Source: Thelonectria olida
Lineage: Eukaryota; Ascomycota; Sordariomycetes; Hypocreales; Nectriaceae
NCBI GenBank assembly: GCA_020736575.1
Contig: JAGPYM010000015.1
Location: forward strand, 956,635 to 1,020,634
Direction of reading: 5' to 3'
Length of the DNA: 64,000 nt
The notes under the pieces were generated by a model. The model worked only from the letters and a program-made list of their open reading frames with translations. It was not told the DNA's origin and searched no databases. Within the stretch, counting starts at the first letter, position 1, and every line of letters begins with the position of its first letter. Positions 12,606-23,758 of the stretch are shown here, in pieces. The position numbers were made by a program, and so were the translations under genes.

Positions 12606-13778
12606 GGTGAATGGTCGGTGGCTGGCGTCTGTTTGGTGGTTGGCCGCGCAGTGCTCAAGTTGGACGTGTCGAATAATATTCAAAGCAAGATGACGATCAG
12701 ATGACGGCGAAGAGCTATATATAATGATACCTGTGTGAAGATCGCCAGTGGTCTAAAGTCTGAGTCAGCTTACTTTGCCAAGCTGTCAATGGCCCGCACA
12801 CATGGAAGAATGGTGGTCTTGCTGATTGGGCATTTGCAAACATCAGATTACCTTTACAGCCTCCATTGCTTATGAGGGCGACATGACTCCAGAAATAAGT
12901 TGGTCTCATCACCGCGGACCAACACTGTTGGTAGTGTTCCTGAAACAGAAGGTGCAGAGGCTCAGCTCGATAATTAAGAGGACCGAGTGTTGGTGGGACA
13001 TTCGCTTGGACAGTTCCCGAGTGTGTTCCCGTCTGCACAATGATGCTTCATTTCATCAACGCGGTTTTCGTGACAATGTGCTCTGGGGGGTCTCACAGAT
13101 ATGCGATGAAGGCCACAAGGTGAGCTGCTCAGGGTCAACTCACGACTACCGACTCAATCGATGCACACTCTTGAAATGTTCTTCTTTATATCTTATCTGC
13201 ACTTCAAGCCGTCTCGTATCGAACGAGCCGGGTAACCGGGTGGGTCGTTTCTGACGTGCGCTACTGGATCTACGAAGGAAGAAGGATTGCGTAATGCAGT
13301 ACGAATCCATGTCACGGGGATCCTCTTGTTGGTAGTGACGAGTACTAATCTTATTTGAAAGCATACAATAAACTAGAGCTCCCCTCCCGAGAGAATTATT
13401 CTCTAAATTGTCACTTGCTTGGGTCGACCTAATGATGACGGCGCTTTTGCGGTGGGAATAGCTGCAACGTCAGCCACTGGGTGAGCACGATTCTGCAAGT
13501 AGAGGTAACACCACATATCTGGATACCTTTATGTGGCCGTTCCGCCGCTTTTGATGCTAACTCTTTCTCAAGGGACAGATCTTTCCTTTCAAACACTAAT
13601 TATGTGTGCCAAGTACAGTCTCTACACACCCGACTCTGCTAGGTCCACTCCAAGTGCGAGACCCTGCTGCAAGCATTGGTATTGACGACAGTCGGAGTTT
13701 TCGATCTGGTTCACTTCTCCGGCACAATTATATCCTCGATTTGGACGAAAACAGCTCTACGAGCGATCCGTCGCAAGG
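12606..13778. other. Intergenic, divergent promoter region
   Basis: About 1.17 kb between the DUF7704-like gene (-) and the mannosyltransferase (+). A frame at 12826-13254 lacks an ATG at its start and any recognisable composition. No RNA gene seen. Confidence 0.5.
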
Positions 13779-15386
13779 ATGTTGCACCAGTGGATAGAGA
13801 AGGCTTTAATTAACAAGTCGTGGGTTCACCATCTCGTCTCGCGCCAGCCTCCTCTCAAGCTCTTCGGCTTTCTTCTCACCTTCGTCGGCATTTTGTCAGT
13901 GTGGGAGTTTTGGTCAAGCCTGTCGTCGGCTTACCAACAGATTACTACGACGCCCATCGCTCCCGAGGCGCCCCAGGTGTCGCAACCGACGTCAACTCAT
14001 AAGAGTGCGCAGAACGCGACGAGCACCTATCGACCTCAGATCACCGGTCCACCGTCCAATGTAGTCGAGTTTTGGACTCAATTGGCCGACGAGCTATATA
14101 AAGCAGAGCCCAAGGCAGACCAGATCTCACCACCACACGCTCTGTCTCGAGACAAATTCGACCCCAATGGAGCCACTCCCCAGACGGACACAGATGTCAT
14201 TGAGATAGAAGAGGAGCAGCTCGAGTCACTACAACAAAATCACGAAGACTTTGTCCAGGCCATCAGACACCTGGCGCCAAACTTGCCCTTCAAGGCGCAC
14301 TCCCGCGGCATTGTCATGACTTCAAAAGGCGCCAACTTTGGAATCGCCGTAACTGCCATCCTCATGCTGCGACATATTGGCTCCAAACTTCCCGTTCAGC
14401 TATTTCTCGACTCAACCACTGACAAAGAACGACGACTATGCAGTGAATCGTTGGCAGAATATCAGGTACAGTGCCTCAACATGGACAACTTTCTCCAAGT
14501 GCCCGAGTCATCCGACTGTACAACGCCAAAGCTGGAAACGTTCCAGTTCAAGGTGTTTTCCATACTGTTCTCCAGCTTCCAGGAGGTTTTATTCCTCGAC
14601 GCCGATGCATTCCCTATTCGAAAACCCGACTACCTCTTTGACGTCGAGCCATACAAGAGCCATGGCTTGGTAACGTGGCCCGATTTCTGGCTGCCGACGA
14701 TCTCACCCCTCTTCTACGACATTGCGGGTGCTGTGAAACCAAACGTGACACTCGACTCACGCAGCTCTGAGTCGGGCATCATGCTATACGACAAAGCCAG
14801 ACATGCAGACAGCTTGCTTCTAGCCGCTTACTACAACTTTTACGGGCCAAGATTCTATTACCAGCTTCAATCGCAGGGCGCATGGGGATCGGGCGACAAG
14901 GAGACGTTTCTGCAAAGCGCATATGTCCTGGGCAACCCGGCCTGGCAAGTGCAGAAGCCTCCTGAAATGATCACTTCAGAGGGGATCAATTACGGGAGTG
15001 GAATATGGCAGGCGGATCCAGAGCAGGATTGGAAGCTGCATCAGCCGCTTACACATGCAGCAAACACAACTTCGAGAAGAAGGCGGATGAAGAGAGCTGA
15101 CGAGGATGAGGCCAGGATCACAAGCACCATGTTTGCCCATCTCAATCGGGTCAAGATCGATACCCGTCGTCTCAGCGTCCTGATTGGGGACCTCTTATCC
15201 AAGAAGAAGGACGGGGAGTTGTCGAGAATATGGGGACCTGACACCGATTCAGTGATTGAGGTGGCGGGATATGATCTTGAAAAGGTCATCTGGGAGGAGG
15301 TGGTCAAGGCCAATTGTGAAAGGTTCTTGTTGAAGGAATGCGCGAGAATACGAGACTATTATGAAGCAGTGTTTACAAAGGAGTAA
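13779..15386 (+). CDS. MNN1-type alpha-1,3-mannosyltransferase, Golgi type II membrane protein
   Basis: A single exon of 535 aa. A short basic N-terminus is followed by one membrane anchor at about residues 26-46 ([19 protein letters not shown]) and a Ser/Thr/Pro-rich stem, the layout of a Golgi type II glycosyltransferase. The catalytic region has [40 protein letters not shown] and [15 protein letters not shown], the last carrying the metal-binding Dx[18 protein letters not shown] and [11 protein letters not shown] follow, as in fungal MNN1/MNT family proteins that add terminal alpha-1,3-mannose to N- and O-glycans. It is near usual length and not broken. Exact linkage is inferred from family. 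Confidence 0.88.
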   Translation: MLHQWIEKALINKSWVHHLVSRQPPLKLFGFLLTFVGILSVWEFWSSLSSAYQQITTTPIAPEAPQVSQPTSTHKSAQNATSTYRPQITGPPSNVVEFWTQLADELYKAEPKADQISPPHALSRDKFDPNGATPQTDTDVIEIEEEQLESLQQNHEDFVQAIRHLAPNLPFKAHSRGIVMTSKGANFGIAVTAILMLRHIGSKLPVQLFLDSTTDKERRLCSESLAEYQVQCLNMDNFLQVPESSDCTTPKLETFQFKVFSILFSSFQEVLFLDADAFPIRKPDYLFDVEPYKSHGLVTWPDFWLPTISPLFYDIAGAVKPNVTLDSRSSESGIMLYDKARHADSLLLAAYYNFYGPRFYYQLQSQGAWGSGDKETFLQSAYVLGNPAWQVQKPPEMITSEGINYGSGIWQADPEQDWKLHQPLTHAANTTSRRRRMKRADEDEARITSTMFAHLNRVKIDTRRLSVLIGDLLSKKKDGELSRIWGPDTDSVIEVAGYDLEKVIWEEVVKANCERFLLKECARIRDYYEAVFTKE

Positions 15387-15955
15387 TTGGATCTAGGTAT
15401 TTTGGTTGACGATGTACGATCAGGGATGGAGTAGCATGAGTAAATAGGTGGGCATAGACTATACGCACGAAGCTCAAGAATGGAACTCTTCATAAGGGTT
15501 CTACCTTGACCAAATTTCCATTAGGCATACGATCCCTTTGGCGTTTCTAGATATATATTAATGAGCGTTGGCAGGCTTCAACCCAATAGCGGTGTGAAGG
15601 GCCCTAACACTGTCGACGGTGTGTGGAACGACTGGTGATGCACCAGGCTTCTTTGGTTAAGACAGGAGAGGGGTCTGGCCAAATGAGAAAGAAACCAAAC
15701 TGAATCAGTTGAAAGCTCAACAGTACCTACCTATTAGATCAAGGCACTTGATATGTGTCCCTATTTTCCTACTTGAAGCCGTTATGCCGAACACCGAGTA
15801 ACAGCGCACGTGACCTATCACGTGAAACCGGAAGAAATCTCCTCGACGCATTTCGAATCTGGATAAAATTTTAGATACCGCCAGAGCGGGATCACTTTAC
15901 TTGTTGTCTCAAGTGGATTGTCACGAAGAAACCTTTGATAGAAGCCTTTTTGAAT
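15387..15955. other. Intergenic region
   Basis: About 0.57 kb between two plus-strand genes; it should hold the mannosyltransferase terminator and the Rieske promoter. CACGTGA occurs near 15,808 and TCACGTGA near 15,818, E-box-like palindromes close to the next gene. Confidence 0.35.
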
Positions 15956-16586
15956 ATGAATTCTTTCAACTTCAAACCGCCAGCTCGACCCGAAGCTCAA
16001 TGGTTCCCCGTCGGGCTTACCTCATCCTTCCCTGAGTTGGACGATGGACTCGGCAGCGTCGCAGAGCCGCGGATGTGTAACGCTGAGCTCAAGCCTGGGT
16101 GCAAAGTATTTCACGTCCCCCAGACGGATCCTTCCCAAGGGGTCGAAATACCAGTTGAACCAGACTCAGCACCGGCGGACTCGGACTCGGACGAGTTTTC
16201 CGAGGCCAGGATGGACTTGAAGGATCAGGTTCTCGTATTCCAGTACAGGGGCAAGTTTCACGCTATTGACCATGTGAGTGTGACATGTCCAGCGGCGTAG
16301 ACTGAGGCTGATTTCCCAGCAATGCCCGCATTCGTCGTTTCCGCTTTCGCGAGGGATGCCGTTTGACATTGAAGACTTTGGGATTGTCCTCAGTGCGGGG
16401 ATTACATGTCCAAAGCACGGGTGGTCCTTTGACGTATTTTCCGGAATGGGGGATCGCGGGAGCTACAAGCTGAAGGTGTGGGAGGTGCAGCTGCGCGATG
16501 TCGTGGATACAGAGGAGAAAGCTCGGCCTGATGCGGAGGCGATTGTGAAGGAGGTGTGGGTGAGAAGAAAGCAAAGAATTGGCTAG
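15956..16586 (+). CDS. Rieske [2Fe-2S] domain protein
   Basis: Two exons, 15956..16273 and 16320..16586, encode 194 aa; the 46-nt intron is GT-AG and phase 0. Splicing is what creates the cluster site, joining HAIDH to QCPHSSFPLSRG. The ligands are Cys108 and His110 in CPH and Cys136 and His139 in CPKHGW. The gap between the two motifs is 25 residues, longer than the usual 15-17, which fits a subset of small fungal Rieske proteins with the DIEDFGIVLS insert. There is no oxygenase catalytic domain, so it is probably a soluble ferredoxin-like electron carrier. An acidic stretch (DSDSDEFSEARMD) precedes the domain. Its redox partner is unknown; the GMC oxidoreductase next door is on the same strand but is not a known Rieske partner. 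Confidence 0.85.
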
Positions 16587-16656
16587 GAGTTGGGAGGAAG
16601 AGGGTGGAAGGGAACGGCGCGGGTCAATATTATGAATGAAGTCAGGATTCGATTGC

Positions 16657-16664
16657 TATATAAA
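16657..16664 (+). promoter_or_regulatory. TATA box of the GMC oxidoreductase gene
   Basis: TATATAAA lies 37 bp before an in-frame ATG at 16701 and 184 bp before the ATG at 16848. If transcription starts about 30-40 bp downstream, the first ATG would sit almost at the cap, which favours the second. Confidence 0.4.
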
Positions 16665-16847
16665 ATACAGATGACTCTCTCCTTGCCTTAGTTGCCCCAG
16701 ATGCCATCTTCACATGGACGGCAGGGCTCGAGATCCCATCCGGCCGGAACCGAGCTGACGGGGGCTGGCGTTAGCTCAGGTCCTCATGGATGCGGGGTTG
16801 GTTTCGGCACCGTCAAGGACAAGAACTCAAGAGACATCGCATTGAAG

Positions 16848-18944
16848 ATGGACGGGGCCTCTGGAGACTGGGACTTTATTGTATGCGGGTGAGTCCTAGT
16901 TTCTTTCGTTCCATATCCTTCTCAGCTACAGTGTGTATTCAGAGCTGATTGCTTTCCCAGCGGCGGCACGTCAGGATGCGTCGTCGCCGGTCGACTGGCC
17001 GAGGACCCCAACACCAGCATCCTCGTCATTGAAGCTGGTCCGCCGAGCGAAAACATGGAAACAGTGTCTATGGTAGGAGGGTCGGTAGCAATCATCACCA
17101 AATCGAGCACTTCGCCAGCGAAAACGTATCTCACATTCATAGGTTGTCTCAAAACTTGGACACACACACAGACTGGAACATCGTTGCTGAGCCTGGTGCT
17201 GGCATCAACAACCGTCAAGTCAAACTGAGCCGGGGCAAGTTCCTCGGTGGTTGTTCAGGCTGCAATGCAACGCTTTGCATCCGAGGATCACGGCAAGATT
17301 ACGACGACTGGGGCATGCCTGGCTGGACGGGCGAAGAGTTCTTCGCGTACATGAGCAAGGTGATCTCTACAACCAATCGTAATTCATTTGATATCCGTGA
17401 GACGCCGCTGACAGATACAGGCCGAAGCTTTCAAGGGCAAGCCTTGGTTCCAAGCATCGAAAGAGTCCCATGGATGCAATGGCCATCTGGGCACCGAGCC
17501 TCATGACCTTGCACCAATCTCCCATCTCATCCTCAAGTCTATGCAGTCCAAGGGCCTTTCACTTGACCACGACATGTTTTCACATGGAAGAAATCCTCAC
17601 GGATGTGGCCATGTTCCAAGGACTGTGTCAAATGGAATTCGGACCACAGCTGCTGACTTCATCTCAAAGGGAAACAAAAGGGATAATGTGGCTATCCTGA
17701 CGGATGCTCATGTGGATAAAGTTGTCATCGAAAAAGATTTCAACGGAGATCTCAAAGCTGTAGGCGTAAGGGCCATTCTAGCGGATGGTTCAACGTTTGA
17801 AGTAAAAGCAAACAAAGAAGTCATCATCAGCAGTGGTGCATACTGTAGCCCAACGCTGCTGAATCGCTCGGGCATTGGAGCAAAGGCAGAACTTGAGCAG
17901 CACGGCATCAACTGCCTCGTGGATCTTGGCGGTGTTGGAAAGAACCTGATCGATCACCTAGTATATCTACACTCACTCGGAGGACAAGACGTGCCACTAA
18001 AGTCATACTAACATGCTTGTAGGTTGTCTTCATCTTCTATGAGACAGAAAAGCCTGGACTCACAAACGACCACCTTGTTTACCACGGCGACGCGTTTCGC
18101 AAAAGCCATCGGCAGTGGAAAGACACCAAGACGGGATTTCTTTCAACATCCCCCTTCGGTGCCTTTGCCTTTGCCCGTCTCGACTCCCGCCTCGCAGACT
18201 CACCGCTGTGGAACTCGGCCGCACGTCGCCACGGGCGAGATCCGATGGGCCTCACGCCTTCACAGCCCAACGTCGAGCTCTTTGCTACCGAGTGCTACGG
18301 AGGTCCGAAACACTATAAGAAGTTCCCCAGAGACGGCAAACACGCGTTTGCTATCGTTGCGGAGCTATTTGCACCTCGTTCACGCGGCATGGTTGCACTG
18401 AGGAGTACGGACGCGAAGGCAACTCCCGTGGTTGATTGTGGTTATTTGACTGATCCGCTTGATGTCGAGGTTCTAGCGGAAGCGTGTCGCTTTGCTAATG
18501 AAATCGTCATGGGCGGTGATGGAACCAAGGACATTGTTAAGGGGTCGTGGCCGCCGGAAGCTTCGCATCACCAGTTAGCAACGAGGGAGGACTGGATCCC
18601 TTTTGTCAAGGAGCATGCTACTACCTGTAAGTCCTCAGCCTGAATGAGTGTGTGCGCTTGCTAAGTTCGATCGACTCATAGGTTATCACGCGGCTGGTAC
18701 TTGCAGGATGGGCAAAGCGTCGGACGCGAGGGCTGTTGTTGACGAGAAGTTGTGCGTTAGAGGCGTCGGGAACCTTCGAGTCGTCGACTGCAGCATCATG
18801 CCCACTCTTCATGGAGGTCATACCCAGATGCCGGCATATGGAATCGCTGAAAAGGCTGCTGATATGATCAAGGAGAAATGGGGGATGTGTGAACGGGAGA
18901 TGGGCAGAGGAGTGAAACAAGGCTATGTACCAGCAAAACTGTAG
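16848..18944 (+). CDS. GMC-family FAD-dependent oxidoreductase
   Basis: Six exons: 16848..16888, 16961..17080, 17143..17359, 17421..17960, 18023..18626 and 18682..18944, encoding 594 aa. The FAD-binding GxGxxG is split by intron 1 (DFIVCG joined to [15 protein letters not shown]). The GMC signatures follow: [45 protein letters not shown] and, near the C-terminus, [10 protein letters not shown] and [21 protein letters not shown] with the probable catalytic His of GHTQ. Family members oxidise alcohols, sugars or choline, or act in secondary metabolism; the substrate is unknown. There is no signal peptide, so it is probably intracellular. Intron 2 needs a weak GTCGGT donor to keep phase and conserve MVGGLSQN. 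Upstream in-frame ATG 16701 would add 49 unconserved residues. Confidence 0.85.
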
Positions 18945-19479
18945 CAATCACCCAGTATCTTCGACCCAATACAAGAGGGTATTGAATAGAAGTGAAGTCC
19001 TCATTCATGAGACGAGACTTGATCCGTGGTTATTTTTTGGCGGCTTGTTCGCCCGGCCATCAACGTGGACGGCAATTACAAAAATAATGACAAATTTAGC
19101 GGGCAGTTGGCATTGTGTCACGCTGTAGTAGGGGAAGTCAGGAAACATTTGAATTTGAGGCATTCGGGAGTGATGTAAGGGGGGCTGAGAATGAAAATAC
19201 CTGGGTTAGTGCTCACTTGATAAATTGCATTTCATCCCTTGCGTCGAGGTCGTTCAATCACGTCCGCTCGGAGGTTGAGAACCAGTCCCAATGCGTGCGA
19301 AATGTCTTGGAATGAGAAGCAACTCAACTGAACAGGTTTTCGCTGTGGAATCAACGGCTAGAATGTTTGGGCATAAAGGTGAGTTCCCCGGCAACCTTCA
19401 TTCCATTCCAAACTTGACCTCCTACATCACAATACAAAGTCATCTCACGCACATCTTTCATCCCCCAATCCAGTGCACT
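18945..19479. other. Intergenic region
   Basis: About 0.53 kb with no clear gene. The reading frame of the next small gene is open upstream into this region, but the upstream residues do not look like secreted-protein sequence. Confidence 0.4.
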
Positions 19480-19740
19480 ATGAGATCTTTACTCTATGTC
19501 CTCTTCTTTGTCGGTCTCTCGATCAATGCGCTTGCGGCACCGATTTTGCAGGGCGGCTCTCGGGCAACAGGACCAACGAATAATGTCCGGAACATCGCCA
19601 CAGAGAAAGGCCAAAACAAGCCGCGCACTACCATCAACAATGAAAGCAACAAAGGCGGCGTATTGGAATTCGACATTGGCGACGTGCCTCTGCGACTGCC
19701 CGGAGGAGAGCCCGACAAAATTGCGCATGTTCCGAAATAG
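19480..19740 (+). CDS. Small secreted protein, effector-like, function unknown
   Basis: A single exon of 86 aa starting at the ATG in gcactATGagatc. Residues 1-20 (MRSLLYVLFFVGLSINALAA) form a typical signal peptide cut after Ala. The mature part is about 66 aa, hydrophilic, rich in Asn, Gly and Lys, and contains no cysteine; it ends DVPLRLPGGEPDKIAHVPK. I do not recognise a family. The frame is open upstream to about 19291, but the Met-rich start at 19480 with its signal peptide is the better choice. Whether the protein is translated needs transcript support, since it is short and has no homology visible to me. Confidence 0.55.
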   Translation: MRSLLYVLFFVGLSINALAAPILQGGSRATGPTNNVRNIATEKGQNKPRTTINNESNKGGVLEFDIGDVPLRLPGGEPDKIAHVPK

Positions 19741-20048
19741 ACTCGACCACGATCACTAGAGCCCGTGGGCTTCGCGGAATGCGATAGACAGGGCTACAAG
19801 AAGAAATGTATCGCGTCGATTCCAATAATCAAAGGGTCGAAATCAAGGAACAAGAGAATTTGTCTGTATTTACATCGAGGTGAGAGCCTCCAGCTGTATC
19901 AAGAATGGTAGCCTCTCAGCCCCCGTGCTAGATGGGCCAGGAAATTGGGCTGCTATGTACTTGCACTATTGTATCTAAGATTCTAATATATCGACCGAGA
20001 CTTGAATCGTGACCCAGCTCGACCGAGGATAGCCTAGCATAAATATTT
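19741..20048. other. Convergent intergenic region
   Basis: Between two converging genes; presumably both 3' UTRs. Nothing else seen. Confidence 0.4.
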
Positions 20049-20868
20049 CTAGCTCTTGGGCACGTACTTGATGCCAGTGCTAGGACAGCTGCTCTTGCTT
20101 CCATCAGGATCCGACGCAACGAACGAGCCCTGTTGAAGAGAGCCCTGAACATTAAAGTGATACCACACCTCGCTGAGGTATTTCCCACTGCAGCCGAGCG
20201 TGACTTCGGCACCGTGATGTGCCTCAAGAGCGTCCTGGATTTCGCTGGAGGTGTACGTCTTGTTCAAGGAGGGCGTGATACCAGCCTTGGCGAGCCACTC
20301 GTACGTCGGAAGGGTCTTGAATAGCGAGACGAGGGTGTTCACATAGTCTGCTGCCTCGGCGCCCGTCTCGTAATTGGTGTAACAGTCGGGATCCAGGGTG
20401 CTGATGCAAGTGCCGTGCTTCCCCCACTCGTGCTCCCAGAGCGATTCGTCATTGCCGTCGTCACTGACCCAATACTTGTTGATGTAGGTGAGTACAGAGT
20501 CGTCAAGAAACTCTGTCACAATCTCCTTGATGTTGGTGTATTCACGGCTGGAGTCACAGAACTGCGGATACGTGCCGTCGCAATTATCAGGCCACAGACC
20601 GTGAATGGTCCAGGAGTCTGAGAGAATGGTTAGAAAGCGGACGATGGAACTGTGATTATGAAGTCTCACCGGTAGGTCCGGCGACGGGATCCGTGTCCCA
20701 GAACTGGGTTTGGAGAATCTGGCCAGCTGGGATGAAGCAGCATGTATCAGAGACGCTGGTAGTGTTGTGGCAAGAGAGAGGAAGATCGCTGGAGCATGAT
20801 GCGCTTGAAGCAGCCAGGACATCCGACGAGAGGAGTGCAAGGGGAACGAGTAGTCGAGCGCCAGCCAT
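20049..20868 (-). CDS. Secreted ribonuclease T2
   Basis: Two exons, 20868..20670 and 20617..20049, encode 255 aa, the normal size for a fungal RNase T2; the intron (20618-20669, 52 nt) is GT-AG. A signal peptide (MAGARLLVPLALLSSDVLA) opens the protein. Both active-site segments are present: CAS I in DSWTIHGLWPDNCDG near residue 70 and CAS II in HEWGKHGTC near residue 128, giving the catalytic His residues plus Glu and Lys. Cysteines in SCHNTTSVSDTCCF match the family disulfides. Splicing creates the Asp before SWTIHGLWP. The enzyme cleaves single-stranded RNA through a 2',3'-cyclic phosphate. A nutritional, vacuolar or secreted role is known in the family; which applies is not visible. Confidence 0.92.
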
Positions 20869-21988
20869 TGTGCAGGATTTGATTTCAGAAAGGATTATGA
20901 ACCTATATCCCTCGGAAGCCCAGAGTGGTGAATGGCAGAAAATCTGGCTGAAGGCAATGAATAAATACTCAACATCTTATCCCTCGGTTGTTGTAACAGG
21001 AGACAAGGCCGAAACTTTCTATGCAGGATTCGGCGGAGTAGATTGACCAAACAAGCAGGTGTTTCAAAGACATCGAAACTAATCCTATGCGATAACAACC
21101 CTCACTATCTATCTTCCCTCCACGCGCGACCCGATCACGATATTAGCAGGACTTTTGTCCAAGGACCCGCAGCCAATCGGTGGACGGAATAGACCAAAGA
21201 CGGGATGCGATCGACACGGCCGCCGGAACTTTTGAATCGCGGACACGGCTTCAACTGCTGATCGCGCACCTTGAGAGCTTATATCGAGGAAACAAACTGC
21301 GTGATGGAAAGGATTCCTTCGAGAAAGAGGCCCAATCCGATTCCAGAAGGACGCCAACGGACCTCGAGACATGTTTGGTGATTGGCACGGAACAAGGTCC
21401 ACCCAGAGACTTGATCCCTGCAAGCGATGTGCCGACATTTCCGTCCGCTAAGCGCTGTTTCAGCAGGCGTTTTGTGCGAATGGTTTTGTTCATGCGATTG
21501 AAACGGATTACTATTGGGTGGCCTGGTAGATCAAGGGGCCGATGCGTTCACCGAATGTTCATCTTGGTCAAGCTTACACACAAGGGCCGGATGAAGCATG
21601 CAGCGTTTTGCCGTCTAGGTCTATCATTGATCGGATGAGTCTGGGTCTCAAGGATGTGGGCTGGATCTTATCCGTCCTTCATTCAAAGAATCCACCACTA
21701 GGAGCAGAGAACGTTCATTGATGGTCGTTGTGGTATAATGATCCTTTGGAGCGGTGGTTCCACCATTAACGTCATCCAAAGGTGGGAGGGAGCATACCGA
21801 CAACAGCTCGAATTGGTTCTGCGTTCCATAGTGGTACCAATATGTGACATAGACTACTTCATCACATCTTAGATGAAAACATATCCACCCCATGTTAGTG
21901 AACACAGCACAAATACACCACATACAAGTGAGTCCCAAGCCTGGAGCAATGTATTTCTCAATCACTATCGTGCCGAGTATCCTCCCCT
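20869..21988. other. Intergenic region upstream of RNase T2
   Basis: About 1.1 kb holding the RNase T2 promoter and the 3' end of the BIM1-like gene. A 152-codon plus-strand frame at 21180-21638 starts at GTG and has no family features, so I do not call it. Confidence 0.45.
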
Positions 21989-22804
21989 CTATGCGAGGAG
22001 CATAGACACAGCGCCAGCAACAGCAACCCCGAAAAGACCAGTCACGGCAATTGCAGAGCCAGCGTTATCCTTGTCAGAAGAGCCGGTGGAAGAAGCACTC
22101 GAGGATGAGCCAGTGCTCGTGCTCGTGCTTGTGCTCTCGGCACCCGTCTTCGTCGCATTGAAACAAGGCACTTCAGCATCAAAATCGGAGAGGGCGACGT
22201 ATTGAATGTCGGCACATGCATAGTAGGTTTCGTTCTTGCTGTCCTCCCAATCCGACGTGTACTTGATTTGCAGCGTTGCCTTTTGGCCCGATTTGACCGA
22301 CGAGGAAGCATCGGGGACGGAAATACACGTGTGACCGCGGTCCATTTCTGCGAGCTCGGAGGAGCTGATGAGGACCGAAAAATCGCTGTCCTTGCTGGGA
22401 TCTGTTGTTCAATCGATTAGTGTATACTCATACAGCATCCATGTCTCGGGGATGCAGGCGCGTACTCGATAGGTAGGAGATGCTCAGTTGGACGTTGTAG
22501 CTTTCATACTGATCAACCAGTGCAACCTTTGCGTTGGCTATAGTCTCGTTAGTCGTCGTCCTTGTCGGCAGGATGGGGATGGGGATAGCATACAGAGTGG
22601 AAAATCACTACGGTTTCCTACGCTGGCAACTGAGCCACAGGGAGCCGTGTTGTCCATGGACGCTGACCAGACACGATCCTTGGGCCACATGAAAGCCGCA
22701 GGGCCCATCTGGTCTGCGGTGTCCGTGGAATAGCTGTCGTCGGTGGCAGCGGTGACCATTGTGGTCAAGGCCAAACCCACGACAACCTTCTTGAGGATCG
22801 ACAT
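21989..22804 (-). CDS. GPI-anchored BIM1-like (X325, copper acquisition/LPMO-like) protein
   Basis: Three exons, 22804..22594, 22537..22466 and 22401..21989, encode 231 aa; introns of 56 and 64 nt are GT-AG and keep phase. A signal peptide (MSILKKVVVGLALTTMVTAA) is followed by MGPAAFMWPKDRVWS, TAPCGSVASVGNRSDFPL, NVQLSISYLSNPSKDSDF, GHTCISVP and ADIQYVALSDFDAEVPCFNA, the pattern of the fungal BIM1-like domain. A Ser/Thr/Gly-rich linker and a hydrophobic C-terminus (GLFGVAVAGAVSMLLA) indicate a GPI anchor. Cryptococcus Bim1 assists copper uptake, and the X325 fold is LPMO-related but not known to oxidise polysaccharide. Here Met-Gly-Pro stands where an N-terminal copper-binding His would be expected, so copper binding by the His brace is doubtful. 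The likely role is at the cell surface or wall. Confidence 0.82.
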
Positions 22805-23758
22805 GTATGGGGTTGCTTGTTGGGGAACGACGGAGCTGCCACGGCTGGTTGCAAATAATGCAGTAAAGGAGCTTGCCACAGTGTTATCGAGGGCGGAGGA
22901 GTTCATGTGAGGCACGAGGCCTTTAAATACATCGGTATACGCCTTTAAGCACTGCAAGGGTGTTTAACCATTTATTCTCCCCTCCCCCCACCTATCAGCC
23001 AGACCTCCATGTTTCTTTGACAGGTTCCGAACCATGTCGATGCTTCTCTCGGCGTTATCAATCAGGAACCTTTGCTTGCCAAGCCGGCCCAAGCCTTTCC
23101 AATTGGTGCAAATCCGGGATGCAGTAATGAGAATTGTAGCCGGAGACCCGACAAAGTGGGAACGCCAACTGATTCCCACGTTATGATTGTGAGCATGGGG
23201 CTTAGTTCACCGTTTGTTGATCCTGGTCTTCGCCGTCAGGTGGCGACAGACTCCGATTATCAGATGATCAGATAAGATCTGTTGTATCGTGATGTTTCGG
23301 AGCGTCGGGGCCTTGCTCTTTGGGGTGAATCCACATGGCGCCAGCCTCCCCTGAGTGGCCGATGCCGGTGGCATGGGTCCAATGCTGAGCCAACATATAC
23401 GAGAAGTTCCTCCGAAGAGTCAGGGGTCGCAACTTGGCCAAGAACCTGAGCAAGTTTAAGTCTTAATGGAGTGGTGAAGGGGTGTCTTTCTTCCTCCTTA
23501 GACTAAAACGGCATCTGTTCAAGTCTGGTTCCGTTTGTTTGGTCCTTCAACCCCCGACTCACACCGGAAGCACCCGATATGTTTCTTCAGTTTTTCGTTG
23601 ATTTCTTCATCTTGTCTCGTTATTTGGTTTATTCTATGAGTTGAACCCTTATAGAGGTATGTTCAAAAGGGCTCGAGCAATGGCCACCACGCTTGCTGGC
23701 CTCTACATAGATTATTGAACTGAACTATTTCCTCTCGTCTCAGGCTGACCCTTCGTAT
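22805..23758. other. Intergenic region upstream of the BIM1-like gene
   Basis: About 0.95 kb with the BIM1-like promoter and the 3' region of the HD-domain gene. No convincing coding frame or RNA gene. Confidence 0.45.

Noticed and set aside
12826..13254. A 142-codon plus-strand frame
   Set aside because: Starts at a non-ATG codon, has no domain, signal or coding-like composition, and lies in a promoter region.
21180..21638. A 152-codon plus-strand frame
   Set aside because: Begins at GTG with no conserved feature; more likely chance in GC-rich intergenic DNA.
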